DNA of 64,000 nt from Selaginella tamariscina (taxonomy: Eukaryota > Streptophyta > Lycopodiopsida > Selaginellales > Selaginellaceae): positions 48,790-112,789 of the forward strand of contig PUQB01000720.1 in assembly GCA_003024785.1 (NCBI GenBank), read 5' to 3'. This document shows positions 34,572 to 48,245 of the stretch, piece after piece. Within the stretch, counting starts at the first letter, position 1, and every line of letters starts with the position of its first letter. The translations under genes and the position numbers were made by a program. The notes beneath the pieces were generated by a model. The model did no database searches. It worked only from the letters and a program-made list of their open reading frames with translations, and was not told the DNA's origin.

Positions 34572-34964
34572 TGTCAAGCCACGACCCAAGAGCAAGATAA
34601 GAACAAGAAGGCTTGACTCAATAACAAGACAAGAACAAGGAACAAGACAAGAATGATCGTAGAATGACTTGTGTTGATAGTAACTGATTATACAACAATT
34701 AGGTCGGAGCTTTTATACTCACAACTCCCAGAACTAATCTAGGCATAAGCTAAAATAATACTTTAGGAGCTAATCTAGGCATGAGTTAAAAATAATGTCC
34801 CTTATCCTGTAAGTATATCCTATAAGCATATCCTGTAGGCATATCCTGTTGGTATATCCTATAGGTATATCTTATAGGCATATCCTGTATCCCGTATCCT
34901 ATATCATGTATCCTGTAAGTCGTATCATGTAAGCATATTCTATATTTTGTATCGAGTCGTGACA
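34572..34964 (-). repeat. 5-prime LTR of element B
   Basis: On the minus strand begins TGTCACGACTCG at 34964 and ends GGCTTGACA at 34572. It is shorter than the LTRs of A because the pyrimidine-rich repeats are mostly missing. Confidence 0.75.
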
Positions 34965-35040
34965 CATGTTAGCCCTTTGGATTAAAACTTTGACAATTGG
35001 TATTAAAGCCTATTCTCTACAATCAGTAAGACTATTTAAA
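34965..35040. repeat. Repeat F, right part
   Basis: Continues repeat F after element B with TAGCCCTTTGGATTAAAACTTTGAC, matching 44735-44765. Confidence 0.5.
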
Positions 35041-38000
35041 GTGTAGTGTGTTTTAGGGTTTAATTAGTTCTAAGTTTTTGAAGTACTTTCACTTTTGGTT
35101 AACATGTCTATGTTCTGCGTGGAGAGTTGGTGATGAGATTTATAACTCTTTAGAAAACACCTGCTTGGTAAGCTGGTGTGGGTTATGGACTCTAATGTTA
35201 AAGGTAGCACTCAGAAGGCAACTTCCAAGTTGCATGCCAAGTTACTTTACCCTCTATGTTTGTCCAGGTTTACCCTCTACATTTATCTAAGTTACTTTAC
35301 CTTCCAATTGTCTAAGTTACTTTACCTTACGGTTGTCCATGTTACTTTATCTTATGTTTGCCTAGGTTACTTTACTTTATGTTTACGCTAGAAACTTCCA
35401 CAAGACATGACAAGTTAGTTTGTTTTGGATTACAAATTAAGTCTTGTGAAATGGATCATATGATATGCTAAGTCTGCACATTATTAAAAAAATTTCTTGT
35501 TTTTTCTTTAAGGTGCATAAAATTATGATAATATATGATTTGTGAATGAACAATGTCCATTGAGTTTTGGCTTAAGTTATGGTTCAATATCAATTTGGCA
35601 ATAGTATTTAAATGGGGAAATGCTTATGTTCAAATGTGCATCTTTAAATTCAGAAAAAAAAGAACATATTCAAACATAAGAGTGAACACTACATTGTGAC
35701 AGAAAATGCAAAATAAGTTCTCACTATAACGCATATTTTAGAAAGTGTGACTCAAGAAACAAGCTATGGTGATGGATTATGATATAATAAAAAGTCGGTT
35801 ATTAACATATGATCAATATGTTGAGTGGGTGGTTCAAAGGTGCAATGTAGTTGAAATATTGTTTGATGTTCGCAATCTTTATATTTGAATAAAGTAACAT
35901 AAAACCTTAGTTAGTTGTAAACACAAACTCTGTGGTCAAGTTAGCTAACTTGGCTAATTTGATTACAATTGTATCCCATATGAGATTATAAAAGAAACTT
36001 GGGATAATAGCTTGTGAATTCACATTCTTATTTATATAGTTTTTGAGTAGATGGCATCATTTACTATAACAGAAATATTGCAAATATACGTTTACAGTTT
36101 TAGTTTATTGAGTAATGGAGAACTTGTATAATGAAAGCGTTTGGCGCAAACTTATGCATTTTCAATGTTAACTCTTTAAGCTTGAAAATCTGTAACGTTG
36201 TTTGTACTATAAGAATAGCTCTTAAACAAGGGTGATTCTTTGGTTTAACAAGAGCATTCAGTTAAGGTTCTCCACTCTATTTATCAACTAAGTAAGGAAA
36301 CTTTTATTGACTTAAGGTTTAATAATTTTCTTGACTTTGGTTTAATATAAGTGAAAGTACGATATTGAATGGCTAAATTAACTCAAAAAGATAGTGTCCC
36401 TTCTTAATGATCATGATCCAAGATCCCTAATGATAATCTGATATCCGGTTCCAAAATATGAGGTTTTCTATCACCTCATATGTTAAGATATTTATATTCT
36501 AAACTTTGAAAGTATTTATGGCAGTCTTTATAAGATTGGTTATAAATGACTTAATAAAGTATGATATAATATATGTTAAATATTGAGATTGGTGCGCTCA
36601 ATATTGAGACTTGATTATGATCATATGAGGTGGCTATAATTATGAAATAGAAATATTCAAAATGAGGGATTGAACTGTAACACTTTAGTAAGGTAGTACT
36701 TTAGTGTTGTAACTTGAAATGTGGTCTTCAAGTTACTTGAAAATTAAGAAAAAGTTTTTTAATTCATTGGGGAGCAATGTAGTACTTTGTGGGATTGTTA
36801 GGTATCTAAAATGAGTGATGTATCTTAGTTTGTTGTATTGAATTAAATATTTTACTCATGTTTGGAGAGTTTAATTGAATTATGAGATATAGTTGAAGTG
36901 TGAAGTTAGTACGACACTTCGGTGTCATGGTAACATTAATGTGGAGGTTGATATCTTACTAAATCAAATTAGGTGAACCAAATGTTAATTCATGATTCCT
37001 TTAATCCCTAAATGGCATCTCAAAATACTAAAAGTAACATTATGTTCCATCTCAAGCTGAAGTTCAATTCGTATTAACTAAGTTCAAATATTCATAGTAC
37101 AATTCTTACATTTCGATAAATTGATATGATTAAAGTCATATACGTTAATGTAACAACTTGTCAGTAAACTTGGCATTGTGATCCTTATCAGTTTGAGAGT
37201 ATCAATATAGAAATTACAATTACTTTTGAAATATGGATTAATTTAAAGGTGTTTGTCAAAACACTAATTGCTCGAATTAGTGAAGAAGTTATACCTCGAT
37301 ATAACTTTGCGAAAATTGTTTACATAATCAATTTGAGAGTTGAAAAATAATTATAATGTTTAAAGGCATGCAGTATTACGAGTTTAGGGAGACTCTTGTT
37401 GTGGAAATTAAGTTTTGAAATCCAGTATATGAACTTAATGAGATAAGAATTAAAAATTATTGAATGAACCTAGTTGTTGTGCACTTTAGGAAATGAATAC
37501 AATAGGAACGGATTAGTTGACATACATGATATCTAGACGGTTGAGGCACTAGATATATATTGAGTTTTCTAGATTCCACATCGGTTTGTTAGAAAGGTAT
37601 GTTAGCTTATATATGCCCATGAACGGGTCAGTGTTTTGAAAAAGTACAAAGTCGGTTATGAAAGGAAAATGGTAATGCTATGTCACTTGGTCACATATTT
37701 GACCTAAATTTGATTTCCATTATGAATGAAATTATGTCAATGACACACCAAGTGAATGGGCAAATTTTAGGTTGATGAGACCTTATTGTATATATGTGTA
37801 CAGCCATTAAGGGACATGTTTACAAAGAACACGGTTTCGAAAATAGAACTCTTGTATTGGAAAAGAGCTTGGTTCTAATAAAAGTCTTATACCTAGTTTG
37901 CCATAGCTATACACTAACAGGGATAGGTATAGTAGTAGACGATTATGCAAGGGATGAGAAACACCGAAGGATGTAGAAGTGTGAGGCTATAATACTGTAA

Positions 38001-38510
38001 CATGTGGAGATTTAGAACCATTGGAAGATCAAAGAAACGTGAAGGCGTTTGGTTGAACATTTTAGATAGACTCAAATTATTTGTTGTGTGCTTGATGACA
38101 AGGTCGTCAAGTGTGTTTTAAGTGAAAGAATAAAGGGGCTGACAGTCAATATTAATTAGAAGTCTCCAATATAAATTCTAATTAAGTAAAGAAATTAACC
38201 ATTATGTTGTCTGTGTTGGGTGGCAAACTTTTTAGACGTGCAAAAGGTCTTCAAGTGACTTCATGTCACAAGTGGTGCCTCCGGCAATTGAGTTTACGAC
38301 TTAGTGAATGACGATTCTGAAATACTTGGTTTCGCATAATGCAAGGGGGTAATGAAAATTATGTAGACTTTTTGGCTAACTCCACATAGAGTAATAAGTT
38401 AGTTTCTAGTTAATTTTTTTAACATTATTTGGTCTTGGGTTGACAATTTCAAAGGCAGAGAGTGTGTCATAGTTTCTACTATGATAACTCTTTACTTTGG
38501 ACGTTAATTG
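35041..38510. other. 3.5 kb without a recognisable gene
   Basis: AT-rich sequence with short, unrelated frames. A TTACTTTACCTTC-type motif is repeated about six times at 35240-35375. Near 37560 CTAGATTCCACATCGGTTTG resembles sequences common in plant LTRs. I see no domain, no RNA gene and no inverted partner here. It separates the two palindromes. Confidence 0.6.
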
Positions 38511-38867
38511 TTGTTACATACCGAACTATGTTGATAAGCCCTAGGTGTTGTAAGAAATAGGCCCCCTTAGTGCATAGTGATGGTCTAACTGAATGTTGTT
38601 AGGTATTTAAAAGAAACTTTAGGCGAAGCTAGTACTTCCATTTAAAAAATTCTTACCTTTGTTTTTTATATCTTAGTTAGGTTATTGGTTAGTTTTAGTG
38701 AGTTTGACACCCTTAGGGTTGCCCTAACCCCATGCCCTAAAACCCTTGGGTTAAGGTTTAGGGGTCGATGGGTCATTAAGTTAAACTCACCAAGTATATT
38801 CTCATTGGAAATGAAATTTCATGCTAACTCACTTTACAAAATAGGAAAATAGGGGCGTGTTAACATG

Positions 38868-39449
38868 GGAGAACTTTTCTGTGTGCAGAAATCATTGTTC
38901 ATAGCGTAGGAAAAGCTTTCTAGTTAAAGGTTATGAGATTTTGTCTTAAAATAGGTTTATAAATATACCTTATCTCGTTTTTAAGGTCAAGGATAGGATT
39001 TTTCTTTGGCCATTGTCATGTTATAACATTAATAAGATAGCTTTCTTATAGGACAAGCATATATTCACTATATATATATATATATATTATATATATCATA
39101 GATATATAATCGTGCACTTGCATTATTAAATGGTTATAAGAGATAGTAAGTGTGGAGACTTACTTCTCTCCTAGAGATCCTCTCTCTCACATGCAATCCT
39201 CTCCATAACTCTCCATAGCCTTCATAGCCTCTCTCTCTCCCCCTTCTTGCCCTAACTTGCCCTAATTGAATCCTGTCATGCTCCAACCGTCATAACCGTC
39301 TGTTTCCTGCATGCGTAGGATATTTCCTACCGCCATAGGATTTTCCTGTCATAGGATTTTTCCTACTAAACCTTTCCTACGAGCTTTCCTCCACTGTAAG
39401 AAAATTCAATAAATGTAATTTCTACATGCTCTGTTTTTAGTCCCTAACA
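38868..39449 (-). repeat. 3-prime LTR of element C, left copy
   Basis: Sense starts TGTTAGGGACTAAAAACAG at 39449 after a polypurine tract AAGGTGGGGAATAG. Contains AGAGAGAG tracts and a TA run near 39069-39097. Confidence 0.8.
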
Positions 39450-39769
39450 CTATTCCCCACCTTAAATATTTGTAATGTCCTCACTACAACTATCCTACTC
39501 CTTTATTATGCTGATCTTCATGGTACTTTAGACTTACTTCTTTATGCTTTTGAAAGTTGTTCCTCTCTTCCTTGAGTTCTTGGTTGGAAGTTGATACCTT
39601 GACTTGTAACACTTAATTTTCTTCATGATGTTCCTTAGGCTCACTATTTCCTTTCTCTTCCTGTTCCTAAATAATTTTTCCTTCCTGTTCCTGAATAGTT
39701 TTTCCTTCTTGTTTATTAAGCTCATCCTCTGTAAATAGAATAGGAAAACATCATTTTTCGTGGCATCAT

Positions 39770-42700
39770 TTAGCTTCTTGTATTTTACACATACTCTTCA
39801 ATTTCCCATTCTTATTAGGAACTATCACAAGTGGTAATAACCATTGTGCACCTTGTATAAGATAAATGAAACCAACATTTAATAGCTTATCTATCTGCTC
39901 CTTAACAAGTTGTGCATAATTAAGATTCATTATATATGCTTTTTGTTTCACATGTTCACTTCCTGGTAATAATTGTATAGTGTTTGTAGACAATTCAAGA
40001 GGTATGCCTTTAAGATCTCTATAAGACTAGGCAAAAACATCTTGATACTTTTAAAGTAAGTTCATTCCTTTTTCTCAAAATTCCTTATTAATTCATGAGC
40101 AATAAATAAGATTTTAGGCTCGTTTTCTGTGCTTATATTCACTTGCTCTAAAGGTTATATGGTATACACATATGTATACTCTATAGGCTTTTCATGTGGA
40201 TCAATCTTATACGGGATTGCTTTATAAAACTTTTCCTGTAATCTAGGCCTGTCATTTTCCTTCTACTAAATAGTTTTCTTTCCTTTCAGCACTACATGAA
40301 GGTCAATATCTTTCTACTTCTTCTTGACCATTTAACCCATTAAACCATTTAACCCATTAAACCATCTAAAACAAGAGGTTGATTTTCCTTTTTAACACAC
40401 CTTTTAGTATTATTATAAATCATTGCTTTTCTTCTCCTTCTCCCAACGTCATCTATCATGTTCCTCAATCCTATATAACTTTTATAGATTTCAACCAAAG
40501 TCTTCCCAATAACATGCTATATACAGTATCTTTTCCTTCCATTTGGAGGATAATAAGTGATATTTTATACTTAAGACCTTTTATAGATATAGTTACTCCT
40601 CTCACTATACTTACAAGCTTCACACTTCTTTGATCTGCCATTTTTAGATTAAAAGGAGAAAGCTCAACAGGTCCTAAACCAATTTTCTTACAAGCATATT
40701 CTTTAATAAAGTTAATTCCTAAGCCTTCATATATAAGTGCTTCTTTTATCTTATTTCTACCAATATATACTGTGATACTTGGTACATACCCATCATAATC
40801 ACTTTCTTTTTCATAATGTTTCTCTACTCGGTGAATCTCATGTTCTATATAAGTAGGTAGAGATTTCGGGATAATGTTTAATATTTACAAATTTTGATTT
40901 TTAATATATGGGGCAATATGTATTAATTATCCCAACGTGATTGTGATAATGCACTCTGAGCTATTGATTCTGCCACGTCATCCTAAATTTGCTTCACATG
41001 AATACTCTGTTTTACAGGAATATTCTATTGTAAAGAAATATTCTGTTTCATAGGAATATTTTGTTTTATAGAAATATTGTTTTTCTCCTGAATATTCCTC
41101 TATAAAATAGAATCAATTATTTTTAGATCTTTAGGTATATCTGTTGATTGTTTCTCATCATCCGAGATATACTCAGGGAGATTTCGTTCTTGAAGATGAA
41201 TATTCATTTCTTTTCCTGTCTGCATACTATCATGTGATGGATACACATAATTTCCTTCTTCTGTAATAAGGTATTCCTGTTTCTAATTTTTATTTTCTTT
41301 TATACAAGTTACTGCTCTCACACAAAATGATTTTGTACTTGTCTCTCCTCCACATCAATTAATCTAGCTCCAGGTTGACGTTTAGGAGCATTATTTGAAG
41401 TAGAAGGTTGATTCCTAGGACAATTTGGAGAAATATGTCTTTCTCCCCACATGTATAACAAGTAAGATTACTTGAATTCCTTCTTTGTACTTCTCCTTGT
41501 ATATAATCATTTTGATCTTTATAAACTTCTTTTCTTGGATAGGACCTATCTGGTCCTCTGCAGGAAGTCTCATTCCTTCCCATATTAGGCATGTATAGTG
41601 GAACATAATTAGTTTGATTCCTTTCATACAGCTTATCATTTCCTGTATAAGGAGCATCCCTTCTATTATTAACAAGATTTCTATTTCTTCCTTCTTGCCA
41701 ATTCCCAGTATTTGTCCCATAATAGAGCTTCCTATTATGAGATGGGAATGTATTAACAAGAGGTTGTCTCACAAGAAGGGGCCTATTATACCGACCTTCC
41801 TTCCTTCCTTCATTCCTCCTTTCTCTTTCCACACGTGTTATGTTTTGATTAAGGAAATACTTACAGTCTTTTGCCGAATGTCCTTCTTTATCACATATTT
41901 GATATTTTTGGCAACTTTAGTCTGCATTCTTCCACAGTATGCCAAGGATTTTTACACTTAGCACACCATATCCTAGCATCTAATTCCTTATATGTAGGAC
42001 TTTTTTTTAAGGATTTTACCAACTGTAATAGCATTTTCTCATCAGTTTTATAATCTCGAACCTTAATAGGTTCTTCCTCTTCATCTGAATTATCCTCTCT
42101 TCTCCTTGAGAACTTCATTTTTCCTTCAGCTATGTTCTCTATTTGTCTCCTCTTCTTCTCATAATCTTTTAAATGTTTTACAAGATCTTTTCTATTTATT
42201 TCCTGAATGGTCATTGCATAATGCCTATATGGCTTCTGCAATCCTTACTTATACCATTGAAGCAAAGCATCTTCATTAACATATAGTTTACATTTCTTTT
42301 CATTCTTCTTAAAACGGTGTGTATACTCTTTTATAATTTCAATTTTTCCTTGTAGGATATTCTGAGCTTCTCTAAGTCCTCTTCTGACAACTCTTTTTTT
42401 TTAAAAGTATTCTTTGAAAGCTTCTGTTACTTTTCTCATAATCTTCTCTCACATCTTTCTCTAACTTATAATACCAAATCAGATGCATTTCCTTTTAATG
42501 TGTGAGAAAATATAAGTAATTTATCTGCATTGCTTACTTTATACAACTTCACAACTTTCTTAAACTGTAATAAGTGTCTTTTAAGATTTTCTTCTTTCAT
42601 GTAGAAAATATTGGGTACATCAATGTACCTCCAAACATTCCAAGGAAAAGTGTTATATTATACATTCTCGATGGGCTTTCTCTACCACCTTCCTCCTCAC

Positions 42701-42905
42701 TAACTCCTGCTAGTTTACTATGAAATCTTGTTTTCCAAAGAGTTCCTTCCAACTTCTCTTCTCCTACAATTTGATAGTCACCGTATTGTATATCCTCCAC
42801 ATCTTTAGTGGCACTCCTCAACTGCCTATTATCTCTCTTGCAGGATTATGATACCTTCAAGGCTCAATCCATCATCGTATATACACACTGTTTTTTCTCA
42901 TTTAA
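39770..42905 (-). pseudogene. Gag-protease-RT start of element C, left copy
   Basis: Mirror of 59580-62750. Pieces read on minus: a Gag core reading ASDWYYKLEKDVREDYEKV (about 42480-42400), zinc knuckles near 41950-41850 and 41470-41420, a hexapeptide repeat near 41100-40995, and a protease-like region 40860-40470. The RT start reads ELSTNTIQLLPGSEHVKQKA (about 40000-39780). It is broken by several shifts; the right copy is better preserved. Confidence 0.7.
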
Positions 42906-43015
42906 GCTCTACTTCTTTCAAACTTATATCACATATATCACTTCTCACTTAAGAATTTCACGAATTCTTACACAACAATGATGAAATCCCTCCGTGGTCG
43001 TCATGTGTTAACATG

Positions 43016-43578
43016 GGAAAAACTTTTATGTGTGCAGAAATCACTGTTCACAGAGCACAAGAAAAGCTTTCCTAATTAAAGGTTATAAGATTTTGTCCTA
43101 AAATAGGTTACCTTATCTCGTCTTTAAGGTCAAGGATAGGATTTTGCTTTGGCCATTACCATGTTATAGCATTAATAAGATAGCTTTCTCATAGGACAAG
43201 CATATATTCACTATATAAATAACATATTTATATATATATATATATAATCATGCACTTGCATTACTAAATAGTTACAAGAAATAACAAGTGTGGAGACTTA
43301 CTTCTCTCTTAGAGATCCTCTCTCTCATGCAATCCTCTCCATAACTCTCCATAGCCTTCATAGCTCTCTCTCTCCCCCTTCTTGCCCTAATCAAAACATG
43401 TCCTGCTCCAACAGTCATAACCGTCTATTTCTTGTCTGCGTAGGATATTTCCCACTACCGTAGAAATTTTTCTGTCATCGTAGAATCTTTTCTACTGCAC
43501 CTTTCCTACAAACTTTTCTCCATTGTATAAAAGTTTAATAAATGCAATTCCTACATGCTCTATTTTTGGTCCCTAACA
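43016..43578 (-). repeat. 5-prime LTR of element C, left copy
   Basis: Sense starts TGTTAGGGACCAAAAATAG at 43578 and ends CATGTTAACA at 43016. It differs from the other LTR by many substitutions and a length difference of about 20 bp. Confidence 0.8.
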
Positions 43579-43743
43579 GGAAGGCCTCTGTCTCATATAT
43601 TAAGTAGTACATATAGTGAGAGTTCCTACATTCATAACTGAGCTTATTATTCTTTTACTAGTGCAAGCTCTAACTTGTGTCGTTAAGGCAACTCTCTATT
43701 GTGGCACCACAACTTCCAAACAATAGGGGTACGTCCCACTTTT

Positions 43744-43915
43744 GGGATATCTTACCTTTAACGTTGGCGAATCCATGCTTGAGAGGTCTTCTTGGACTGT
43801 ACGTTCCAAGGATTAAAGGTTGAGGCATGTCTCCAGCCTCCTCTTCCATGTCAAGATAGGAGTAGCACTTACAATTAAGCAGGGCACATTCGTGTCCATA
43901 TCCAATTATGAGCAT
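43744..43915 (-). pseudogene. Orphan exon-like frame, left copy
   Basis: Minus-strand mirror of 58524-58682: MLIIGYGHECALLNCKCYSY and on to KHGFANVKG with a GTAAGATA donor. Family unknown. Confidence 0.3.
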
Positions 43916-44048
43916 GGAATCTCAGCTGACAGGTTTTCTTTACCCAGTTCTTGAGGGTTCACATAGGGGCTCTAGAGTTAACATTTGAGAGCCACATTCA
44001 TGGCACCTGGTGTAACTCTTGAATTTAAAGAGCTATGGCGTGATAGCC

Positions 44049-44765
44049 CACATCCAGGGAAACAATGTCATATGAAGATATAACACTAGGCTAGATGGCA
44101 CATGGTATAATGTTCGAGGCATGTCTCATGGCTCAACACCAAGGGATTGGATACTCTAGCAAGCAAGCATGCTCGTGCTCACATTAGGGTGTTAAGCCTT
44201 GAGCATTCGCACAGGGGAGGCTATATCTCCTAATTGAATGTACTATTGGCACACTCAGTTAAGGAGGGGGTTCTTCTCCTTGCGATCCAAGAGTTGAACA
44301 ACCTAAACTCGTTAGCAAGAGCCATTCATGAAGCACTCACAAGGTCGTGTACTAAGGGTTATCCAAACCTAGCGTTGGGGAGTTTACTTAATAGAACACT
44401 TGTGTTCTCACTAAGTATTAATCCTAAGTCTAGGGTATGACTTAGCCACTCAAACCCTTAGGGGTTAATTATGAATCAAGGTACTTCTTGCTGCTTAAAA
44501 AGGGTTGTACTCATGCATAAGGGTGATTCAAGCATGAACAGAATCTTAAAGTCTACATGGGTTATCCTCTAGAGTTTGAAAGGTAGTCAATCTAGGAGAC
44601 TTAAGGTAGGACCCTAAGTCTCTTATTTGGATATCTGAGTTAGACTTTCAAAGGTTGTCTTAAAAATTTAGTATTGCTCACACATGGTGTTGATGCTGGA
44701 TAACCACTTGGCAGTTATATGTTGCCACGTGTTAACCCTTTGGGTTAAAACTTTGACAATTTATA
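44049..44765. repeat. LTR-like repeat F, solo copy
   Basis: Matches 28361-29218 plus 34965-35040: the TAGCCCACATC start, CTAGATGGCACA, GGATACTCTA, CCTTAGGGGTTAATT and the TTGGGTTAAAACTTTGAC end. No internal region is attached, so it may be a solo LTR. No gene. Confidence 0.5.
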
Positions 44766-46680
44766 TGTTCAGCCCAATCAACTACTACAAATAATCTTAG
44801 ACTTGCTAGTTTATTCTCTTACTTTGACCATTCGTTTGAGAATAATATGTTGTATTAAACAGTTTGAATAATGCTCCTTAAATATTTTTAGTAAAACAAG
44901 GATTCTTATATGAGATCATTGTTCCAACATTTGGTGAATTTGAATAACTTTATGAAAAGCCACTTGTCAAGGATTCACTTCATTAACAACTAGAATGAAA
45001 TGCATTATCACAAAAAAGCAATTCACAACAACCATTAACGACATATATATTCGCAACTTTGACAATATTATCATGGAGTCAACTAAAGAAGATGGTCTCC
45101 TTCGTGATAAGTGAGTTTATATAATGTTGCTTCGAAGGAATGTGTTTATGGTGTCCATAACAGAAGTATATATAAGAACATACGACTTAATGGTAAGTTA
45201 ATACATGTTAGGTCTCATGAGATAAGGTTTTTCTTCAGGTTTTAGGGTAAACAGTCTAGGATGTAGGACATGTCCCTTAGACTATTGTATGATTGAAAAT
45301 TTGAACATAAATGAGTCTGGGGCTTTAAAGACTTACCGTTTTTACATAAAGGTAACGACATCAAATGGTCATTAAGTAACTAGGTGTTGCCACATGTTGT
45401 CCTTGACGTTAAAACTATAACACTTCTTATGTATTTATATTTGCTATTCATTATGTGTTTTCTTATAAATATATAATAACTTAATAATAAATTATTGAGT
45501 ATATAAAATAAGTTCATTACAAAGTTACTAGTTTTTAACTTAATAATAAATTATTGAGTATATAAAATAAGTTCATTACAAAGTTACTAGTTTTTTGCAT
45601 CTTAATATCCTCGAGATTTATATATAAAACATACAGTAAACAATTTTATATTTATAAAATAGATTGCTATAAATTAAATTAAAACAAATATTAATATACA
45701 CACTAATCTACAAGAGCCCCTCCAGAAATTTTAAATCAATTATCAAGTTTCACATGTAATTGAGAGGGCAATACGATTGGGTATATCCCAACAATATATG
45801 ATATATAAATTAAATTATGTTTAATCTTAAATGTCATTGAGAAATGATAATAATAAAAAAGCTAGAAGGTCCCAGTAAATGTAGGAACAATTAAACATAT
45901 TTTAAAGATATGCCGCTGATTAACACCGACGTACACAGGTAAAGATAGAAATGCATGGAGCATAGTTTGGTTCTAAAAACATCACACACACACACACATA
46001 CATGTGTGTGTGTGTCTGCGTTTTTGTACGCTGTAGGTACTGTGAGATATAGAGATATATTGCAAGTATGGTAGTTATGTGGGCACACCACCACAAAAAA
46101 TGGAAGCTGGACGTAAAATTAAAATAAGTAAATATTAAATATATAGAATTGAAATTGTTATCTTCATGTAATATTCTACATGGAAGATGCTCAATACGAG
46201 CTTCCTTGCGTCCTTCGGGACTGTTTGGTGTAACACGTTTAATTTGTCGAGTGTCAGTTAAATATGCCACATCATGCATAAACTTCTTAAGCAATATGTA
46301 TCTACGTGAAGTACGTTTACACATGCTGACGTACGAATGTACAAGAGACTATACATGTATCAATAAAGAATTAATTCTTTCACTTCAATTTAATTTAATA
46401 AACTCAAATATGATAACGATTTTTATTTTATATAAAGAGAATTCCACGTAAAACGATTCTGCTATTTTATTAAACATATAGTTATTAAATGTAATATATA
46501 TACGCCATGTATGTCCATGCAACACCATCGTCAATGCATTGCCTAACGGTTACGTTAACAACAAATAAATTTATTTGAAAGAAAAAAATAAAAGTTTTTC
46601 ACCAAACATCTTTTACGTGTTTATATATTATTTCAATTAATATATAATTTTGTAGAGACGGCCATATTTTCTAAAGTAGT
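44766..46680. other. Non-coding: left flank, then distal upstream region of copy 3
   Basis: 44766-45469 is shared only with the other arm of palindrome 2 and includes a 60-bp tandem duplication at about 45477-45590 (ACTTAATAATAAATTATTGAG repeated). From about 45470 onward it matches the upstream regions of the other gene copies. CA/TG microsatellite near 45985-46015. No gene recognised. Confidence 0.6.
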
Positions 46681-46827
46681 CTGACAAGGTATACACGTGT
46701 GACCAACCAGGAATAGTGTGACATCATCAATCTTCCACGTATACATTTTGTTGAGTATAAAAAGAAGCATAACATTATATGTGTATATATAAAGGCATTT
46801 GAATTAATTGCTTAGTTTGTTTTGGAG
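46681..46827 (+). promoter_or_regulatory. Promoter and 5-prime UTR of copy 3
   Basis: G-box at 46694-46699, TGACATCATCA near 46719 and a TATAAAAA box near 46756, in the same spacing as copy 1. The MULE target site is present unoccupied just upstream (near 46640). Confidence 0.5.
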
Positions 46828-47212
46828 ATGGCAATAATTTCTACACGCAATGCATTTCTGTTACTCACTTTGGTTGCATGCTTGAGTTTTGTTACTCAAG
46901 CAGCTTACGATCCTGAACTTAGTGACACAGAGGAGCACTTTAATGGTAAAATAATAATAACTATTACATTTACATTAATTTTTACATAAAGATAATTAAT
47001 TCAATAAAATTAACCTACAAGTTCATATTGATGTAATATGTTTATTCTTTTTATGTTATTTAGTTTGAGCTGTCTTTGTACATATACTTTACCATTATTA
47101 TCATTTGAACACATATAGATAATGAAATATTAACTACTTGGTTAATAACTCATAAACCAATTAATATGTCAGGGAATATAACTTATCTTTTAAAATCACA
47201 TTTTTGTTAAAA

Positions 47213-47256
<44 letters not shown>

Positions 47257-47854
47257 AAAAGTTACTTTATAAATTTTAAATAATATTTCTCTTTCCTTCA
47301 TTAACACAAGTTAATCATGCTTTTTGAAAGGTGCAATGAGGAAGCTAAAAGCAGATCCAACGTCCGATATTTTGGGAGGTTTGGGAATCAATGCAACTAT
47401 TGCTGTGGATTTAGCAGTTAAACTCCAGCTTATCATCAAAAACTTAACAACTCTCTGCGGGGTTTATCCGCTGTTAGCGACGCTCCTGAGCGGCATAGTT
47501 GTCGTACTTCAGATCATCCTCGACATCTTAACTGGTCAAATAACCTGCATATCCGTCTTAACCAGCATTAAGATCCTACTTAGCCTCAATATTAAGCTAA
47601 TTCTGGATATTGGCCTCCTTAACCACTTGCTTGGTAAGTGAGTGTACTTGTGTGTGTGTGTGCGTTTGTATTTACATTGTGTATTACATACAGCGGCGAT
47701 AATTAAGCTCAAGGTTTCCGATCTCAATCTGCTTCTGAGCGTTTATGCTACACTGAATGGGATTCTCCTTAGCCTTCCGGTGAACTCTCTTATTTATGCG
47801 CTCCTCAAGCTCGTGGTTGTCATCCTCAAGAATGTCATTTACATCTGTACTTAA
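46828..47854 (+). CDS. Small secreted Leu/Ile-rich protein, copy 3 (3 exons)
   Basis: Exons 46828-46945, 47331-47633 and 47694-47854, in the same phases as copy 1, encode about 193 residues. Exons 2 and 3 encode exactly the same residues as copies 1 and 2. Intron 1 is 385 bp and differs mainly in its TA microsatellite; intron 2 is 60 bp with a TG run. Signal peptide, sequons and cysteines are intact. An AATAAA poly(A) signal follows near 47873. This copy has an undisturbed promoter. Confidence 0.8.
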
Positions 47855-48245
47855 CAAGCATTAGTACAATGCAATAAAACAGTTAGGTTGTTCTTCCTTG
47901 GGAAGTATGTAATATGAAAGCTGAATAAAATTGCATGCACACTGACATGTAATTCTTATAATTATTTATAATTGGGTAATTGTAATAACTGCGAAGAGGA
48001 TCCAGTGGTGGCTGTAATCGTTATTGTATACGCATAAAACATGTATCTGGTTTAGTAAAACACCAACATTTGTAAAATATATAGAATTCGTATGTAAAAA
48101 ATCAAAATCAACTCAATACGGATCATATTTACTTCATCGTGAATTATACAAAATAACATTATCCAATATGAACAAAGTGTAATTTTGTAATTATTATACT
48201 TTAACCTTAAAAAAGTTTGAAATGGAATGTTTATGTATTATAAAT

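Larger units (their letters stand above)
29219..34964 (-). mobile_element. Ty3/gypsy chromovirus, element B (5.7 kb, minus strand)
   Basis: Same family as element A, in opposite orientation, with two LTRs and remnants of all coding domains. The flanks TGTGT on one side and CATGT on the other suggest an imperfect 5-bp duplication in repeat F. The element is dead. Confidence 0.8.
38868..43578 (-). mobile_element. Deleted LTR retroelement C, left copy (minus strand)
   Basis: Two LTRs, 38868-39449 and 43016-43578, start TGTTAGGGAC and end CATGTTAACA in sense. Between them are gag, a protease-like region and only the first part of RT, then the polypurine tract. No matching target duplication is visible at its ends. 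Mirror copy at 58863-63659. Confidence 0.8.

Noticed and set aside
35041..38510. Possible copia-like relic, from short frames and a CCACATCGGTTTG motif
   Set aside because: No RT, integrase or gag motif could be read in any frame, so no element is called.
41614..41961. Ile/Pro/Ser-rich plus-strand frame of 115 codons
   Set aside because: It is the antisense of the zinc-knuckle Gag region of element C; the mirrored copy gives the same shadow at 60606-60911.
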